The translations under genes were made by a program, and so were the position numbers. From contig NC_134278.1 in assembly GCF_949628215.1 (NCBI RefSeq), positions 44,535,191 through 44,599,190 on the forward strand: DNA of 64,000 nt, given 5' to 3'. The notes beneath the pieces are model-generated. The model made no database searches. It was not told the origin of the DNA and was given only the letters and a program-made list of their open reading frames with translations. This document shows positions 1-11,265 of this stretch, piece after piece (positions within the stretch are counted from its first letter, which is position 1; each line of letters starts with the position of its first letter). The DNA comes from Phalacrocorax aristotelis. Its lineage: Eukaryota; Chordata; Aves; Suliformes; Phalacrocoracidae.

Positions 1-661
1 GTAAGCTTAGGAAGTGTGGGTTAGATGAGAGGACAGTGAGGTGGACTGAGAACTGGCTGAACAACAGAGCTCAGAGGGTCATGATCAATGGAGCAGAGTC
101 TGGTTGGAGGCCTGTATCTAGCAGTGTTCCCCAGGGGTCTGTGCTGGGTCCAGTCCTGTTCAACATATTCATCAATGACCTAGATGAAGGGACAGAGTGT
201 ACCCTCAGCACGTTCGCTGATGATACCAAGCTGGGAGGCGTGGCTGATACACCAGAAGGTTGTGCTGCCATTCAGTGAGACCTGGACAGGCTGGAGAGCT
301 GCAGAAGAACAAACCCATGCACCAGTACAGGCTGGGGGCTGACCTGCTGGAAAGTGGCTCTTCTGAGGAGGACCTGGGAGTGCTGGGGGACAGCAGGTTG
401 ACCCTGAGCCAGCAATGTGCCCTTGTGGCCATGAAGGCCAACAGTATCCTGGGATGCATTAAGAGGATTGTGGCCAGCAGGTTGAGAGAGGTTATCCTCC
501 CCCTCTACTCTGCCCTAGTGAGAACACATCTGGAGTACTGCATCCAGGTCTGGGCTCCCCAGGTCAAGAAAGATGTGGAACTACTTGAGCAAGTCCACCC
601 AAGAGCTTCAAAGATGATCAGGGGACTGCAGCATCTCTGGGACTGGAGCAAGGCTCCCCTC
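1..661 (+). mobile_element. CR1 LINE fragment, reverse-transcriptase and C-terminal part
   Basis: Continues past the left window edge. The first 80 codons show CR1 ORF2 palm-domain motifs: [18 protein letters not shown] and the catalytic FADDTK box (about 210-227). After a stop at 276-278 the frame shifts, and degenerate thumb/C-terminal sequence follows ([31 protein letters not shown]). The typical CR1 3' tail is absent, so the piece is truncated or decayed on the right at about 661. An inactive, older copy. Confidence 0.9.
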
Positions 662-3600
662 CCTGAGCAGAAATAAGCCCTTCCTGCACCCACTGTGTTA
701 CAGCCTCTACCTCTTCCCCACCTAAAGCCACACCAAGAGGGACTCAAACTTTTCTATGCTGTGTGCTCACAAAGGAAATCAATGGTGTGGAGGAATTATG
801 CAACTAAAATAAGATCCAGTTTCCTGCTTTTGGGGGGCATGGAGACAGCTAAGCTAGACTGCTACCTAACATTCAATTTCCCCTTCACCTTAAGAGGGAT
901 GCAAATCCACATCCCCACTTTAAGAGGAGAGATCATCAAGCCTATGGCATCCTTTAGGTGACAGTGCTGTGCTGCAAACACCAGAGACCGAGACAGAAGG
1001 CAATCGGTTGTGGCATGCATGCAATGTACAACTCCCAGCAGACCTGTCCACACAGCGGCTCAACACGGTTCTGGCCATCCAGGCCTACAGTGCTCTGCCC
1101 CTATTTTGTACCCAACATCTGTCCTGGGAAGAGTCAAAACTGCTTGAGTCACAAACCACACTGTGCTGATTTTCCTGGGAACAAAGCCCTGTGCAATTAA
1201 TAACAGGGCATACTTTAGTTCAGAGAAAAAGCTCTGAAGACTCCACCTTTATCTCTTTTTCCCTCTGCCAACACAGGCAATTATAATCAGCTCTGCACTC
1301 CCAGCTGCACCCAACTTGCTGGTGCTGTAGTCCTTTCTGCAGAGCCCCAATCTGTCTCACATAAGCAGAGCTCCCAGCTGCGACTTCACATTCAGGCTTT
1401 GAGTTACAGCAACCCCTGGCAGGAGCAAATCTAGCTTTCACCAGCACCATTTGCAGCTCATCAGCAGTGGGACCCCTTATTCCGTGGGTAAACCCAGCTC
1501 ACAGGTGTGGCTGCCACTGGCTGACTATTTCAAAGGTAGGGATTCCTCCAGGCATGCTACCATCTCCCTCAGCTTTCTAAAATGTAGTGGCCGAGAGCCT
1601 CAGTCCTACAAGACACCATGTGTTTTCCATTACTGTACAAGGAATCCTTATAGAAGATTATGGCATCTATCCTGCCACCAGTCGCTTCTCTCCTAGGTAA
1701 TACAGCAGCACTACTCCCATCAGGGGCCAAAACATCTCACCTAAAGACAGAGCTTCAGCAATTGAAGTAACCCACGCCCAAAGGGGATTTTGCACAACTG
1801 TCACGGAAGAACCACCTTGGTGGATTTATTTTCTGGCAGCAGACACATCAAACCCTGCTCCACCCCACAGAACCGCAGGAGCTCCGGCAGTGTGCTCCCT
1901 CCAGCACACTGTATACCCACTGTCACCTTGTATAAATCTCAGCCTCAGTTTCAGACCAAGAAAACTAATGTTAAGTTTGCAAGAGAAATTAATCCATGTT
2001 TTTGTTTTGTAATTTTTTCAGCAGAAAACACTTAGCTCTGATAACAACACAGTAGTACCTAAACCGTGAAAGGTTACAGAATTCATTAGACTTGTAGATT
2101 GCTAGAAAAAGATTTAATAACAGGCACCGACACATGGTTTTGGTTGCTAATAGCACATCAGTTGGCATACAACTACCACAGTCGCAAGTGCCAAAATCTG
2201 TTTGCACCTGAAGCTCCCCTGCACTGGTCAGGCCTCCCCTGCTGTCAGTTCAACACTGGCACCGCCTGATTAAGAACCAGAAAACTCCTGTTTAGAAAGG
2301 TGCTCCAGAACAGAGCCATGAAGCTTCATGCAATCTCAAACATGAAAGCAAAATACTTATATGAAACAAGGCGAGACAGCCGCCTTTTTTAAAACTTTTG
2401 CATTTTGATCTTGGTTTATGACTACTTAAGGTTTGACTCCATTTTTCAATGCAGAAATAAGATACTCCATTTGGTAAGTTTAGTACACACCTCTCGCATA
2501 TAAACATCATTTTCTTTTATCCTTGAGTAAAGAGAGGTAGCTTAAAAGACAACTTCCCTGTGCTGGAAGGCCACAGAAAGATCATTTTTTGTACTGAAGT
2601 TCCCTCTGACTAACCTGCACAGAAAACTCTTTCCTGCCTCAGAGCTCCGACCTTGCCGTCTTGGTATCAGACTGCAAGAACCTAGCTACGATTAATACAT
2701 GGTGAGACAGCACAAGATGACTTAGTTTCACATATCCCGAAAGAGCAGCTTTTGAAGAGGTATGAAAAGCTACATCTCTCTTGAAAATCTGTCCTATTCA
2801 CAAGTTCAGCAGAGGAAAACATGTGCTCAGTCCTCTCATCTTTACCTCAGCAGATGTGCTACTCCTAGAAGGCAACAGAGCTCTGCAGAAATAAAACAGG
2901 TTGTTGATATTGGAAGGGCAGACTACAACCAATATGTGAGCTAGTAAAGAGCAAGAGTGCAGCTGCATGAAGTTTTCATAGCAGAGAAGACTGGCTGGAG
3001 AAGGCTGGGAATAGATTTAACAATAGAACAAGGAACAGGACTATATAGCAGAAAATGTGGGTGAGTTACTAGGCTCCCCCTAAAGATATATTTTTTTAAA
3101 AAAAATTCAAGCCAGGAATTCCAGTATGCCTGCCAGAACTCCCCTGAAGAAATCCAGTTTTATGTTTCACGAGGAATATAACCCTCATTTCCCAATGAGG
3201 CTAAGCCTGCCCTGTGTACTCAACCTGTCTCAGCACCCAAGGCACCCCTGGCTTTTTTCAGTAACATTTGGAAAACTGGTATAATAATGCCACATATAAA
3301 GAAGTTCATTAACTGTGTGTCATTTACACTAGAAATGAAACAAGTCCCTTACAGGCTTACAAAGCTTATACTTGCTACACATTTTACATTAATTCTGCAA
3401 GAACAAAGCAGTTTGAGTAAGCCAGGTTGCTCCCTACCAAATGTAATGATTCTTTATGGTGGCCAAAACCATCTGAGCTATATTTGGTGCACTGCATGCA
3501 CGGCAATTAAACATGAAAAATTCTCCACATATGAGTACCACAGAAAACTGAATTGCAGGTTCCCACAAATTCCCCATAATTACCTCTTCAAAAAAACAGT

Positions 3601-6029
3601 TGCTTGAAGAGTACCTTTTCCTTAAGCTGACAGCCAAACAGCTATGGGAAAGGGATATAGACAGAAAGGGACAAAAACCAAGTTAAAAGTGTAAAGAAAA
3701 TACCATTATTCTTCTGATTAGAAATTGCATCAAAACCAGAAACTAGTAAGCAGGCAAGAAAACTGATGAGTAAAGAGTCCCTTGTAACTGGAATAAGCAG
3801 TTCTAAAAACCATGCAACAGTGAGAATAGTCTTGTCCCAGACATCAACCCTAAAGACAGCGTTATCTTCAAACACGTACCCACTTGAACACAGCTTAAGC
3901 GCACACCTGACAAGGACCTTGTGGCTGGCTGGGGCCAGTAGCCTGCACAGCACAAGATGGTAGCCTTGAGAGTGCTTGATCAGGGACAGGCTTTCCCACT
4001 GGAGCAAAGAGAAAAGGTCCACGCTCCTGGATCTTCTTGTGAGCTTTGGGTAAGTAAAACACTCCATGTCTGAAGAGACAGTGAAAGCTAAACATTCAGA
4101 CTATGGATAATTTGGATAGATAAAGGAACAGATTTTCCATGATCCCATACCATCAGCAGTGCCTTCATAAGGCTGGTTTGACATTGCCCAGCAGAGGAAT
4201 CTGTGTGCCGACAGCAAACTGCGTTGCATCTAATTTTCCTGAAGTGAACGCAGTGTGTCAGAGAAGTTCCCTGCTCCAGAGGAGCCTTCTGGGCCACTGG
4301 AAGTTCACCTCCTTCAAGGTATATGGATCCTTGACCCACCTCTGTGCTGTGGGACCTGCCTGCTTCCCCACCGTGGACAATACATTCTGAGGACGAGATC
4401 CTGGCTCCAGAGAAAGTGGGGATAGCTTTGCAATCATCTCATTCGTGGACAGGATTTTGTCCTGAAGGAATGGCTGGAGCATTGAACATGATGAGCACCA
4501 AACATCCCAAAGCTCGTGCCTGCTCAAGAGTGTAAGCAAAGCAGCAGTACACCATAATACCTCTAGGGACCTCCTCCGCCAAACAGGGTACTGTAACAGT
4601 ATATATAGCCACATCACAAGGCAGTTCACAAAGGCGGACAAAAGAAGCCAAAATACATACCGAGTCAGTCACGGGCCATGGTTAAGGTGTTCTCTGGTGC
4701 CAGCTGCAAGTGAGTTTTGAATCAACTCCAATACCTAATTAAAGATTCATTTTTACAGAAGGAAACCACAGCATCTCCAATAAAAACAACAGTGTCTGCA
4801 CCAAATGCATTCCACAGCTGTTTCCTGAATATTACCTTAAATATTACATTAGGATGAACAGTACTCAAACAATAAAGTATTTCTATTACAGCATTCTGTA
4901 AAACAGAGTATTCTGTGGAAAACAACAAAACCTTACTGTGGTACGTAACTCAGATGCATTAGTTTCGGAGTGCAGCTCTGTCCCCATTACATTACAGGCA
5001 GAATGAGAAGCCTAATCCCAGCCCACACATCCAAAGACTAACAATTTCCAGTGTTTATACAATGCACTTAGGTGTCATCTTCCGCTAGGTACAGCGTTAT
5101 GTATTTCAGAAATGATTCAAACAAAACCTTGAATAAGCTGTGGCAAACTGTAAATACCTTGCTCCATCTGAGAGAGACAAGTGGAAAGAATCTTGCCGTG
5201 AAATAGCAAAGCCAATCATCTTCTTAGTAAGGTATTTACCGGAGTCTGAAATCTAAGACCTGGCAGAAAAGTTATTAAAACAAAAGTTACATTGTAGACC
5301 TGGTACTGACTTCCGCCCTCTTGATAAATCCAACTTCTTTGGGTGATGGGCACTAGGAATGTTAGTGCCGCATAAAACTTTGGTTTGCTTTTTGTTTCTT
5401 TGGAATGAAGACACCCAGAATGCATTTTTAAATATCAGTTCTGATTATCTGGGCACCCCACCCGCAGCTTATTGGGAAAACATGAACCAGTTTTCACTAC
5501 AGTATTGATCATCAGTGCAAAACTTCTTCCTTACCTACACAGCCCCAAATAGTCACAGTATCACAGTTACAATCCACTGTTACCATCTCACAGCTTGTGT
5601 CATGCTTTACTAACAATTGGAAAAGATGCTGTTCATCTTCGATCTGGCAGCACGGGGGTAACTCATTGTGAGTGAATGTCACCTGATCCTAGTCAGGCAA
5701 GGCCTCCATAGGGAAAAAGGGCTATTGCAACAGGACAGGCAGACGTTTACAGAAGACCTACCAGCGGGTCTGATTAGTAGATCCAGTTGCATTTCATAGC
5801 TACCTATTAATTATAATATGAACCATTATTTCTCATACGGTAGGTGCCATAGACTGCTGCAAGAGACTGATGCTAGAAGATCATTGCTCTTTACAAATTC
5901 ACTGACTGACAGCCAGTATCTGGGGAGGTACAGATATTTAAGCTAAATCAGAAGAGTGGAAGAGGTGCTACACATCAGCCATTACTGTTCGAGCATCAGA
6001 AAGAGGCCTTCTTGCTATTTACCTTCTTT
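662..6029. other. Intergenic, 3' of NDUFAF4
   Basis: AT-rich unique sequence. No gene, RNA gene or repeat was recognised. Open frames here (up to 141 codons at 3642-4067 minus) have no domain signature, no splice logic and no codon pattern of coding DNA. GPR63 is the expected next gene further left, outside the window. Confidence 0.6.
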
Positions 6030-6035
6030 TTATTT
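6030..6035 (-). promoter_or_regulatory. Candidate polyadenylation signal for NDUFAF4
   Basis: The first AATAAA hexamer I find downstream of the NDUFAF4 stop on the minus strand (TTTATT on the plus strand). It would give a 3' UTR of roughly 530-550 bases. Only the hexamer is seen; use of it is inferred. Confidence 0.35.
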
Positions 6036-6564
6036 TAAATTTGACACAGCTGAATTTCCCAAATGATCTTGTGGTTAACCTTCCTTACGGAGTATAAATA
6101 CTATGCCATTCTTATACAACAGAAATACAGCTGTTTGTACATACACATACCTTGACAGCACGGCCTTGAAGGAACACTGTAACGTGAAACTACACAGCTA
6201 ATACACACAGGGCACTGATTTAGCTGAAGGCCAGGAATTCTGCACTAAGAAAGGCAAACAGTTACGGTAAAGTTCTTGCTGGAACTTGCACATTTTAACT
6301 TGTAACATACGAATAGGATAATCAGATTCGTGTGACATGCTCTCATGCAACTTATTAGTTATATTCTGGTTTACAAAGTGTATCCTATAATTACTGCATT
6401 TAACTGAAGCCATCCAACATAGAATGGAATTGCTTGAATACACATTATGGTATACAGAAGCAGCCTTGGTGGATGACATGTTACCAACTCTTTTCAGACA
6501 CTCAGTAAACTCAGGAGTAAAATTAAGACGCAAGTGAGATCACACAAGGTTTTGGTAATTATTT
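6036..6564 (-). other. Inferred 3' UTR of NDUFAF4
   Basis: Sequence between the stop codon and the first AATAAA. A 111-codon open frame at 6198-6533 lies here but has no recognisable features and is treated as chance. Confidence 0.4.
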
Positions 6565-6861
6565 TTATGTTGGCTTTATAGCTTTTTTGGATTCCTTAGG
6601 AAATTCCTGCACAGTGAAAGGAATGAAGAATTCCAGAAGAGAGTTGACCTCCTTCAGTTCCAGACTGTATTCCACTGCTATTTTCTCTGCAGTCCATGTT
6701 TGAGGATGAAGTTTATGATTATTGAGAAGCATCAGAGCCTCCACAATAGAAATTTTGCCTTTGGGAACTTTCTTAACATCTAGATCTCCGCAGTGGCCTA
6801 GTTTTGCAAGTCTCTTTTCCTCCTGTTTACATGGAAGATGTTCACCACCTCCAACTTTTAC
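6565..6861 (-). CDS. NDUFAF4: NDUFAF4 coding exon 3 (C-terminal half and stop)
   Basis: 297 bases, residues 76-173 and TAA. The acceptor is TTCCCACAATTAG|GTAAAAG. It carries the conserved C-terminal half ([37 protein letters not shown]) and ends in KKAIKPT, close to the human KKAIRSK ending. Confidence 0.97.
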   Translation of the reverse strand, partial: VKVGGGEHLPCKQEEKRLAKLGHCGDLDVKKVPKGKISIVEALMLLNNHKLHPQTWTAEKIAVEYSLELKEVNSLLEFFIPFTVQEFPKESKKAIKPT

Positions 6862-9728
6862 CTAATTGTGGGAAGGAAAACAAGAAGAGCTTAACAGCAG
6901 TTCTATTTACTATGCATACTGTAACAGCCAAGCTGTTTTCCTAAATATGGCATTTCCTGTTAGCTTTCCCCATTTTCACAGCATTAAAAAAAAATAATAA
7001 TGCTTAGCCAGCCTTGCTTCTTGATATCACAAAAATTGTCAGTTCTTCCACAGCTGTTCTACATACAATGTCAACTCCCACCCAAATTCTGAAAAGCTAC
7101 CATCCACTGAACAATAACTGTTGTACAGACTCGGCAGCCTTTCATACAAGGCGAACTACAGATTTTGGTAGCCAAACATAAATGCAGGTAGTCTAATATT
7201 TGGTACTGATTCGTGGCAAGGGGGTGGGGGGCAGAGATCATACCACAGATTAGTGTCCCTGTTCTGATACCACTGGGAATCTTTTTCATAGAGTATCTCT
7301 CCTCTTCCTTTCATTTTCAGATTTCAGTTTTGCAAATAAAATACGTCTATTCTTTTGCTCTGTCTAGAGAACAAGCTTTGCTGGAGAAAAAGAAACTATT
7401 TTGCAGCATCGTACGGAGTTTAATTCCCATCACTACTGCAGTGCTCAGACACATGAATTCTCTTCTCACTAGTGCCTTCATATTTCCAACTCCTTTCCAA
7501 ACCAGCTGTGCCTTCCCCATATTGCTTATTAAGATTTAACCAGTGAATGACACTGCAAAAAAGACAAAATGAAAACCTTTCTTAAATTTAAGAAAAACTA
7601 CTTTTAAAGTTTTCAGAGTCCACAACCACTGATTAGCCCACAGACACTATGTATTAACTCACATGCTGAAAAAATGGATGTGGACGCTACAGCACCTATA
7701 ACTGCATGTCTGTTTCAAAACTAGAGAATGTCCGATGATGCTACCAATTCTCCATTTCTTCCTTTTACTTTGTGCTAAAACTGGGCTCAGGTAACAAACA
7801 ATTTTCAAGTCTTAATAAAATGATCTGTCTCTGGGTATCTGCCACTTCAGGACTTTGAGTTGGTGCTTTTCCACTTCCCACAGACAGACAATCCGCATAT
7901 ACATATAGGTATGTATACATGCACGATACACAAAGTATTCAGAATAACATCAGGAAAGGAAGGAAGCTTTCAGATGAAGTTTTACCCACAAGCTTTTGCG
8001 CTAGCGCATTAATCATGCTCTTCCTAACAACTGCAGGTAGACACACCACAAGAGCCAGTCTTACGTGGCAGCAACCTCAGAGCAGGCACAGAATCAAGCG
8101 CTAAGATTTGTTCCACTTTTAGCTTTTTATCAAATCTGTCTTGCCAGGCTTACAAATTAGACCTTCAGCACTTCAAGATTAGAATCCTAGCTAATCCTAA
8201 CATCCAAATCTATTACGAAAATTAAGGATAGAGATTACTTGGAAACTTCATGGAGAGACTGCAGTAATCTGTTTGCATTTTAAAATACTTTTAGTCTTGA
8301 ATACAAGGTACTATGAAGGAGGAAAATTAGAAGGACTTAGGAATTTTATTGCTTTATAATTATAAAACTTTTATTATTAAATAAAGCAGCTAGAAAAAAA
8401 GTGGTCCAATAATGCAACAGGTAAAATGCACAAGCCACACCATAACATTGGGGAAGAGGAGACTGAACCCCAGTCTGCATTTTACTAGAAGGGGTACACT
8501 TCACCTTCCAAGTGGAAGACTACGGCTGTTGGCAATGAGGAAATTGATCACCAAACTATACAGAAGGTTATGCAGAAAAAACACTGCTAAGGCACTTCCT
8601 CAGCCACTAGGTGAAGTCTCTGCACAGTAGGACATTAACATCAGTAGTTAAAGACGCCACTAAAACCTTAAAGTCTTTGTCCTCTACCGCACCCATCCTC
8701 CCCTAGTAGTCCCAATCTCTTTTCCTCCAACAACTCTACAAGAGATCTCTAGCAAACTCCTGCATCTTTACAAAAGGCTGGCCAACTGCCCTTGAGCCTT
8801 ACAGGAAGCAGAAGTGGGAATTTAGGTGAAAAAAAGTAAGATCGATGTGATGTTACAAAGGAAGATTGTGCAAGCATTTGAAAGGCTGTATAATCACAAT
8901 CCAAAATCACATGTTCAAGACCCAGGGTGAAACACAGTCAGTGCTACTGATACATAAAAAAGTAATGAAAACATCACTTTTTTTTCGATAAAACGACAGC
9001 TTTTAGGCACTAACAGAGCATTTTTCTTTCTACAGTATTTGAACCGAGTTTGAAAACCACAAAGCCGATGTTGTTATGCCTCCTAAAGAGCAACACACTC
9101 ACCTGCACAGGTGGATCTCTAGACTCGACATAAACATCTTTTAAGAAGGTGAGGAGCCTGTCATCCTTTCTGTAAATTTCTGCTTGTATCTCTGACTGGT
9201 CTAAAGGCAGCAGGGAAAAGCAAGGAAGGTGAAGGAAAAAGAAAAATAAGAGAAAAGACAGATCTGTGTCAAACAGTTTCCTTTTTGTTACTTCTGCCAG
9301 CTTAATCGCTTCCCGGTCAGGGACCGGAGAGGCCCGGTCCCGGCAGCCCAACGGCGGCCCCAGCAACGGCCCGCGGCTCCCGGCATGCCCCGCGCGCCCA
9401 CCCGCCCCGCTCTCAATGTCACCGTCACCGGGGGACGCCGCAACCCCGCCGCCGCCCCGCACAGCCCGCCCCCGACACCTGCCTTCCCCCACCCGCGGCC
9501 CCGGCCCCGCGCCGGGCCCCACAGACACCGCTCCCTTTCCCTCATCCCCCACCGGCAGCCCCACCGGCGTCACCCCGAGGCCTGAGGAGGCCGGCACCCA
9601 CCGGCCAGCTCGTTCAGCCGAAAGGTGGGGTGCCGCGGCGCTGGGGTGGGCTTCTCCTTGCTGATCTCGCGGCGGGCCCGGGCCTCCACGTTGAACGCCC
9701 GGAACACGCGGGTCAGCCGCCCGCCCAT
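6565..9728 (-). CDS. NDUFAF4: NDUFAF4, mitochondrial complex I assembly factor (3 exons)
   Basis: Spliced gene with coding exons 9602-9728, 9103-9200 and 6565-6861, joined 173 codons plus TAA; human NDUFAF4 has 175 residues. The protein acts in early assembly of mitochondrial NADH:ubiquinone oxidoreductase (complex I), working with NDUFAF3. What I see: an N-terminal MGG start (Gly2, the N-myristoylation position of the family), then [15 protein letters not shown] near residues 20-34, [20 protein letters not shown] in exon 2, and [18 protein letters not shown] then TWTAEKI in exon 3, all matching the known family order. All splice sites are GT-AG and phases join cleanly (exon 1 ends one base into an Asp codon; exon 2 to 3 is phase 0). 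No stop or frameshift is present, so the gene looks intact. The ATG at 9728 sits in GGCGGCAATGG inside a CpG island. The next gene in the conserved block, KLHL32, is divergent. Confidence 0.97.
6862..9102 (-). other. NDUFAF4 intron 2
   Basis: 2241 bases, donor GTGAGT at its upstream end and acceptor TTCCCACAATTAG at 6862. Unique AT-rich sequence; nothing else recognised. Confidence 0.9.
9103..9200 (-). CDS. NDUFAF4: NDUFAF4 coding exon 2
   Basis: 98 bases, residues 43-75. The acceptor follows a pyrimidine-rich tract and reads CTGCCTTTAG|ACCAG; the donor is GTGCAG|GTGAGT. It encodes the most conserved block of the family ([20 protein letters not shown]). Intron 1 (9201-9601) is only about 400 bases. 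Confidence 0.96.
9201..9601 (-). other. NDUFAF4 intron 1
   Basis: 401 bases, GC-rich at its 5' end (CpG island) and pyrimidine-rich before the exon 2 acceptor. It stays open in the exon 2 frame, which produces a misleading 351-codon unspliced frame (9010-10065). Confidence 0.9.
9602..9728 (-). CDS. NDUFAF4: NDUFAF4 coding exon 1
   Basis: Encodes residues 1-42 plus the first base of codon 43. The donor reads CTGGCCG|GTGGGT. Base composition is very GC-rich because the exon lies in the CpG island. It contains the family's N-terminal basic segment ([18 protein letters not shown]). Confidence 0.95.
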
Positions 9729-9765
9729 TGCCGCCGCCACCCGCGCCGCGCCTGCGCGGAACGGC

Positions 9766-9777
9766 TGCGCATGCGCA
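9766..9777. promoter_or_regulatory. NRF-1 binding site (perfect palindrome TGCGCATGCGCA)
   Basis: The 12-base palindrome fits the NRF-1 consensus YGCGCAYGCGCR exactly and lies 38 bases upstream of the NDUFAF4 ATG. NRF-1 is a known activator of nuclear genes for respiratory-chain and mitochondrial proteins, so a site in this promoter makes functional sense. Occupancy is inferred. Confidence 0.75.
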
Positions 9778-10210
9778 CAGGCCGGGCCGGCGGGAGAAGG
9801 CCCGAGGAGCCGCGCGACAGCGGGAGGCGGCGCCGCCGCAGCGGGGAAAAAACAACCCCAAACAAACAAACAGAGAAGACAGACGGGACGGTTCCCTTTT
9901 TTTTATTTCGCAGCCCCCTGACGCTGTTTCCTCCTCAGCCTCGGGCCCGGGCCAGCGAGTACCGCCGGGGATGCCCACAGGGCGGCGGGGTGGCCGCGGT
10001 TGCCCTTCCAGCCGCGGCGGCCGGCGCAGGAGTGTCGCTGGCTGGCGGATGAGCTCCCACGACACGTCATGTCGCGGCTGTCGCCCCTCGATTTACCAGC
10101 GGGTTTGCGGTCGGTGGGAGTTGATTGAACAAGGGAGTGGAGCCGGGCAGCGGGTTCGGGCGGGCGCCCCGCGGCTGGTCGCCCCACCGAGGGAGCCCCT
10201 CGGTGCAGAG

Positions 10211-10595
10211 GGCATGTCTTGCCCTCCTTCCAAATCTTTTCAAGTTTTTACTTGAATAATGGTAACATGGAAGTATTTAGGGATGTTGTGCCTCTTTCTC
10301 GCTGATGTGTACAGCATTTCCTTACAGGCACCTCACTGGTTTATTGACAGAAAATTAATTTTATAGGCAGATATCTAGAAGGCATACTCCACATGGAAAT
10401 CTGGACAATTCTCCAGTACTGTTTAGAATTTGTGGGCTACACAACGTTACTGGGGTGCAGCCAGCCTCTTTCAACCCAACTGAATAACCTTCCGACTAAT
10501 GCAAAAATTACTAAAGTACAAAAAGGAGTTGTGAGAAAGTAGGTAGTCTTGAGCCATGCAAGATAAGAAAGGTAAAATTGTAGACAGGTAAAATT
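10211..10595. other. Intergenic, upstream of NDUFAF4
   Basis: AT-rich unique sequence between the CpG island and the CR1 element; nothing recognised. Confidence 0.6.
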
Positions 10596-11265
10596 AGAAT
10601 CATAGAATGTCCTGAGTTGGAAGGGACCCACAAGGATCATCAAGTCCAACTCCTGTCCTGGCACAGAACAACCCCAAAATTCACACCATGTGTCTGAGGG
10701 CGTTGTCCAAGTGCTTCTTTAATATCATCAGGCTTGGCACTATGCCTGCCTCCCCGGGGAGCCTGTTGCAGTGTTCCTCCACCCTCTGGATGAAGAACCT
10801 TTTCCTAATACCCAATGTAAACCTCCCCTGGCACATCTTCCTGCCATTCCCTCTGGTCCTATCGTTGGTCACCAGAGAGAAGAGATCAGCGCCTGCCCCT
10901 CCTCCTCCCCTTGTGGGGAAGCTGCAGGCCACATGAGGTCTCCCCTCAGTCTCCTCCAGGCTGAACAACCAAGTCACTTTAGCCACTCTTCATACGGCTG
11001 CCCCTCTAAATCCTTCACTGACTTTGTGGCCCTCCCCCGACACTCCCTAGTACCTTTATATCCTTAATGTGCTATGGTGCCCAAAACCACACAGTACTGG
11101 TGGCAAGGCTGCACCAGTGCAGAGCAGAGCGGGACAATCCCCTCCCTTGACTGGCTGCAATGCAGCGCTTGGTGCACCCCAGGACACAGTTGGCCCTCTG
11201 GGCTGCCCGGGCACACTGTTGGCTCATGTTCAGCTTGCTGTTGACCAGAACCCCCAGGTCTACTG
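10596..11265 (-). mobile_element. CR1 LINE 3' fragment, minus strand
   Basis: Starts at the left with AGAATCATAGAATG, the reverse complement of the CR1 tail, and continues through CR1 3' UTR and the C-terminal part of ORF2 (minus-strand reading shows the AGIVPSLMILKKHLDNALRHMV-type ending). The frames are broken. It is 5'-truncated at about 11265 and lies roughly 870 bases upstream of the NDUFAF4 start codon. Confidence 0.92.

Larger units (their letters stand above)
9290..10210. promoter_or_regulatory. CpG island, NDUFAF4 promoter
   Basis: Dense CpG and high GC run from intron 1 across exon 1 and about 480 bases upstream, against an AT-rich background on both sides. There is no clear TATA box near the start; it looks like a CpG-type housekeeping promoter. 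Because such promoters are often bidirectional, a plus-strand non-coding transcript starting near 9800-10200 is possible, but nothing in the sequence proves it. Confidence 0.85.

Noticed and set aside
3642-4067. A 141-codon minus-strand open frame
   Set aside because: No recognisable domain or homology, composition like the flanking non-coding DNA, and no start context or splice sites that form a gene.
6198-6533. A small gene overlapping the NDUFAF4 3' UTR
   Set aside because: The 111-codon frame has no recognisable feature and lies where the NDUFAF4 3' UTR is expected.
9010-10065. A 351-codon minus-strand open frame
   Set aside because: It is the exon 2 frame of NDUFAF4 read through intron 1 and the GC-rich promoter. 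The real protein uses a different frame in exon 1 and splices at GT-AG sites that match the known family.
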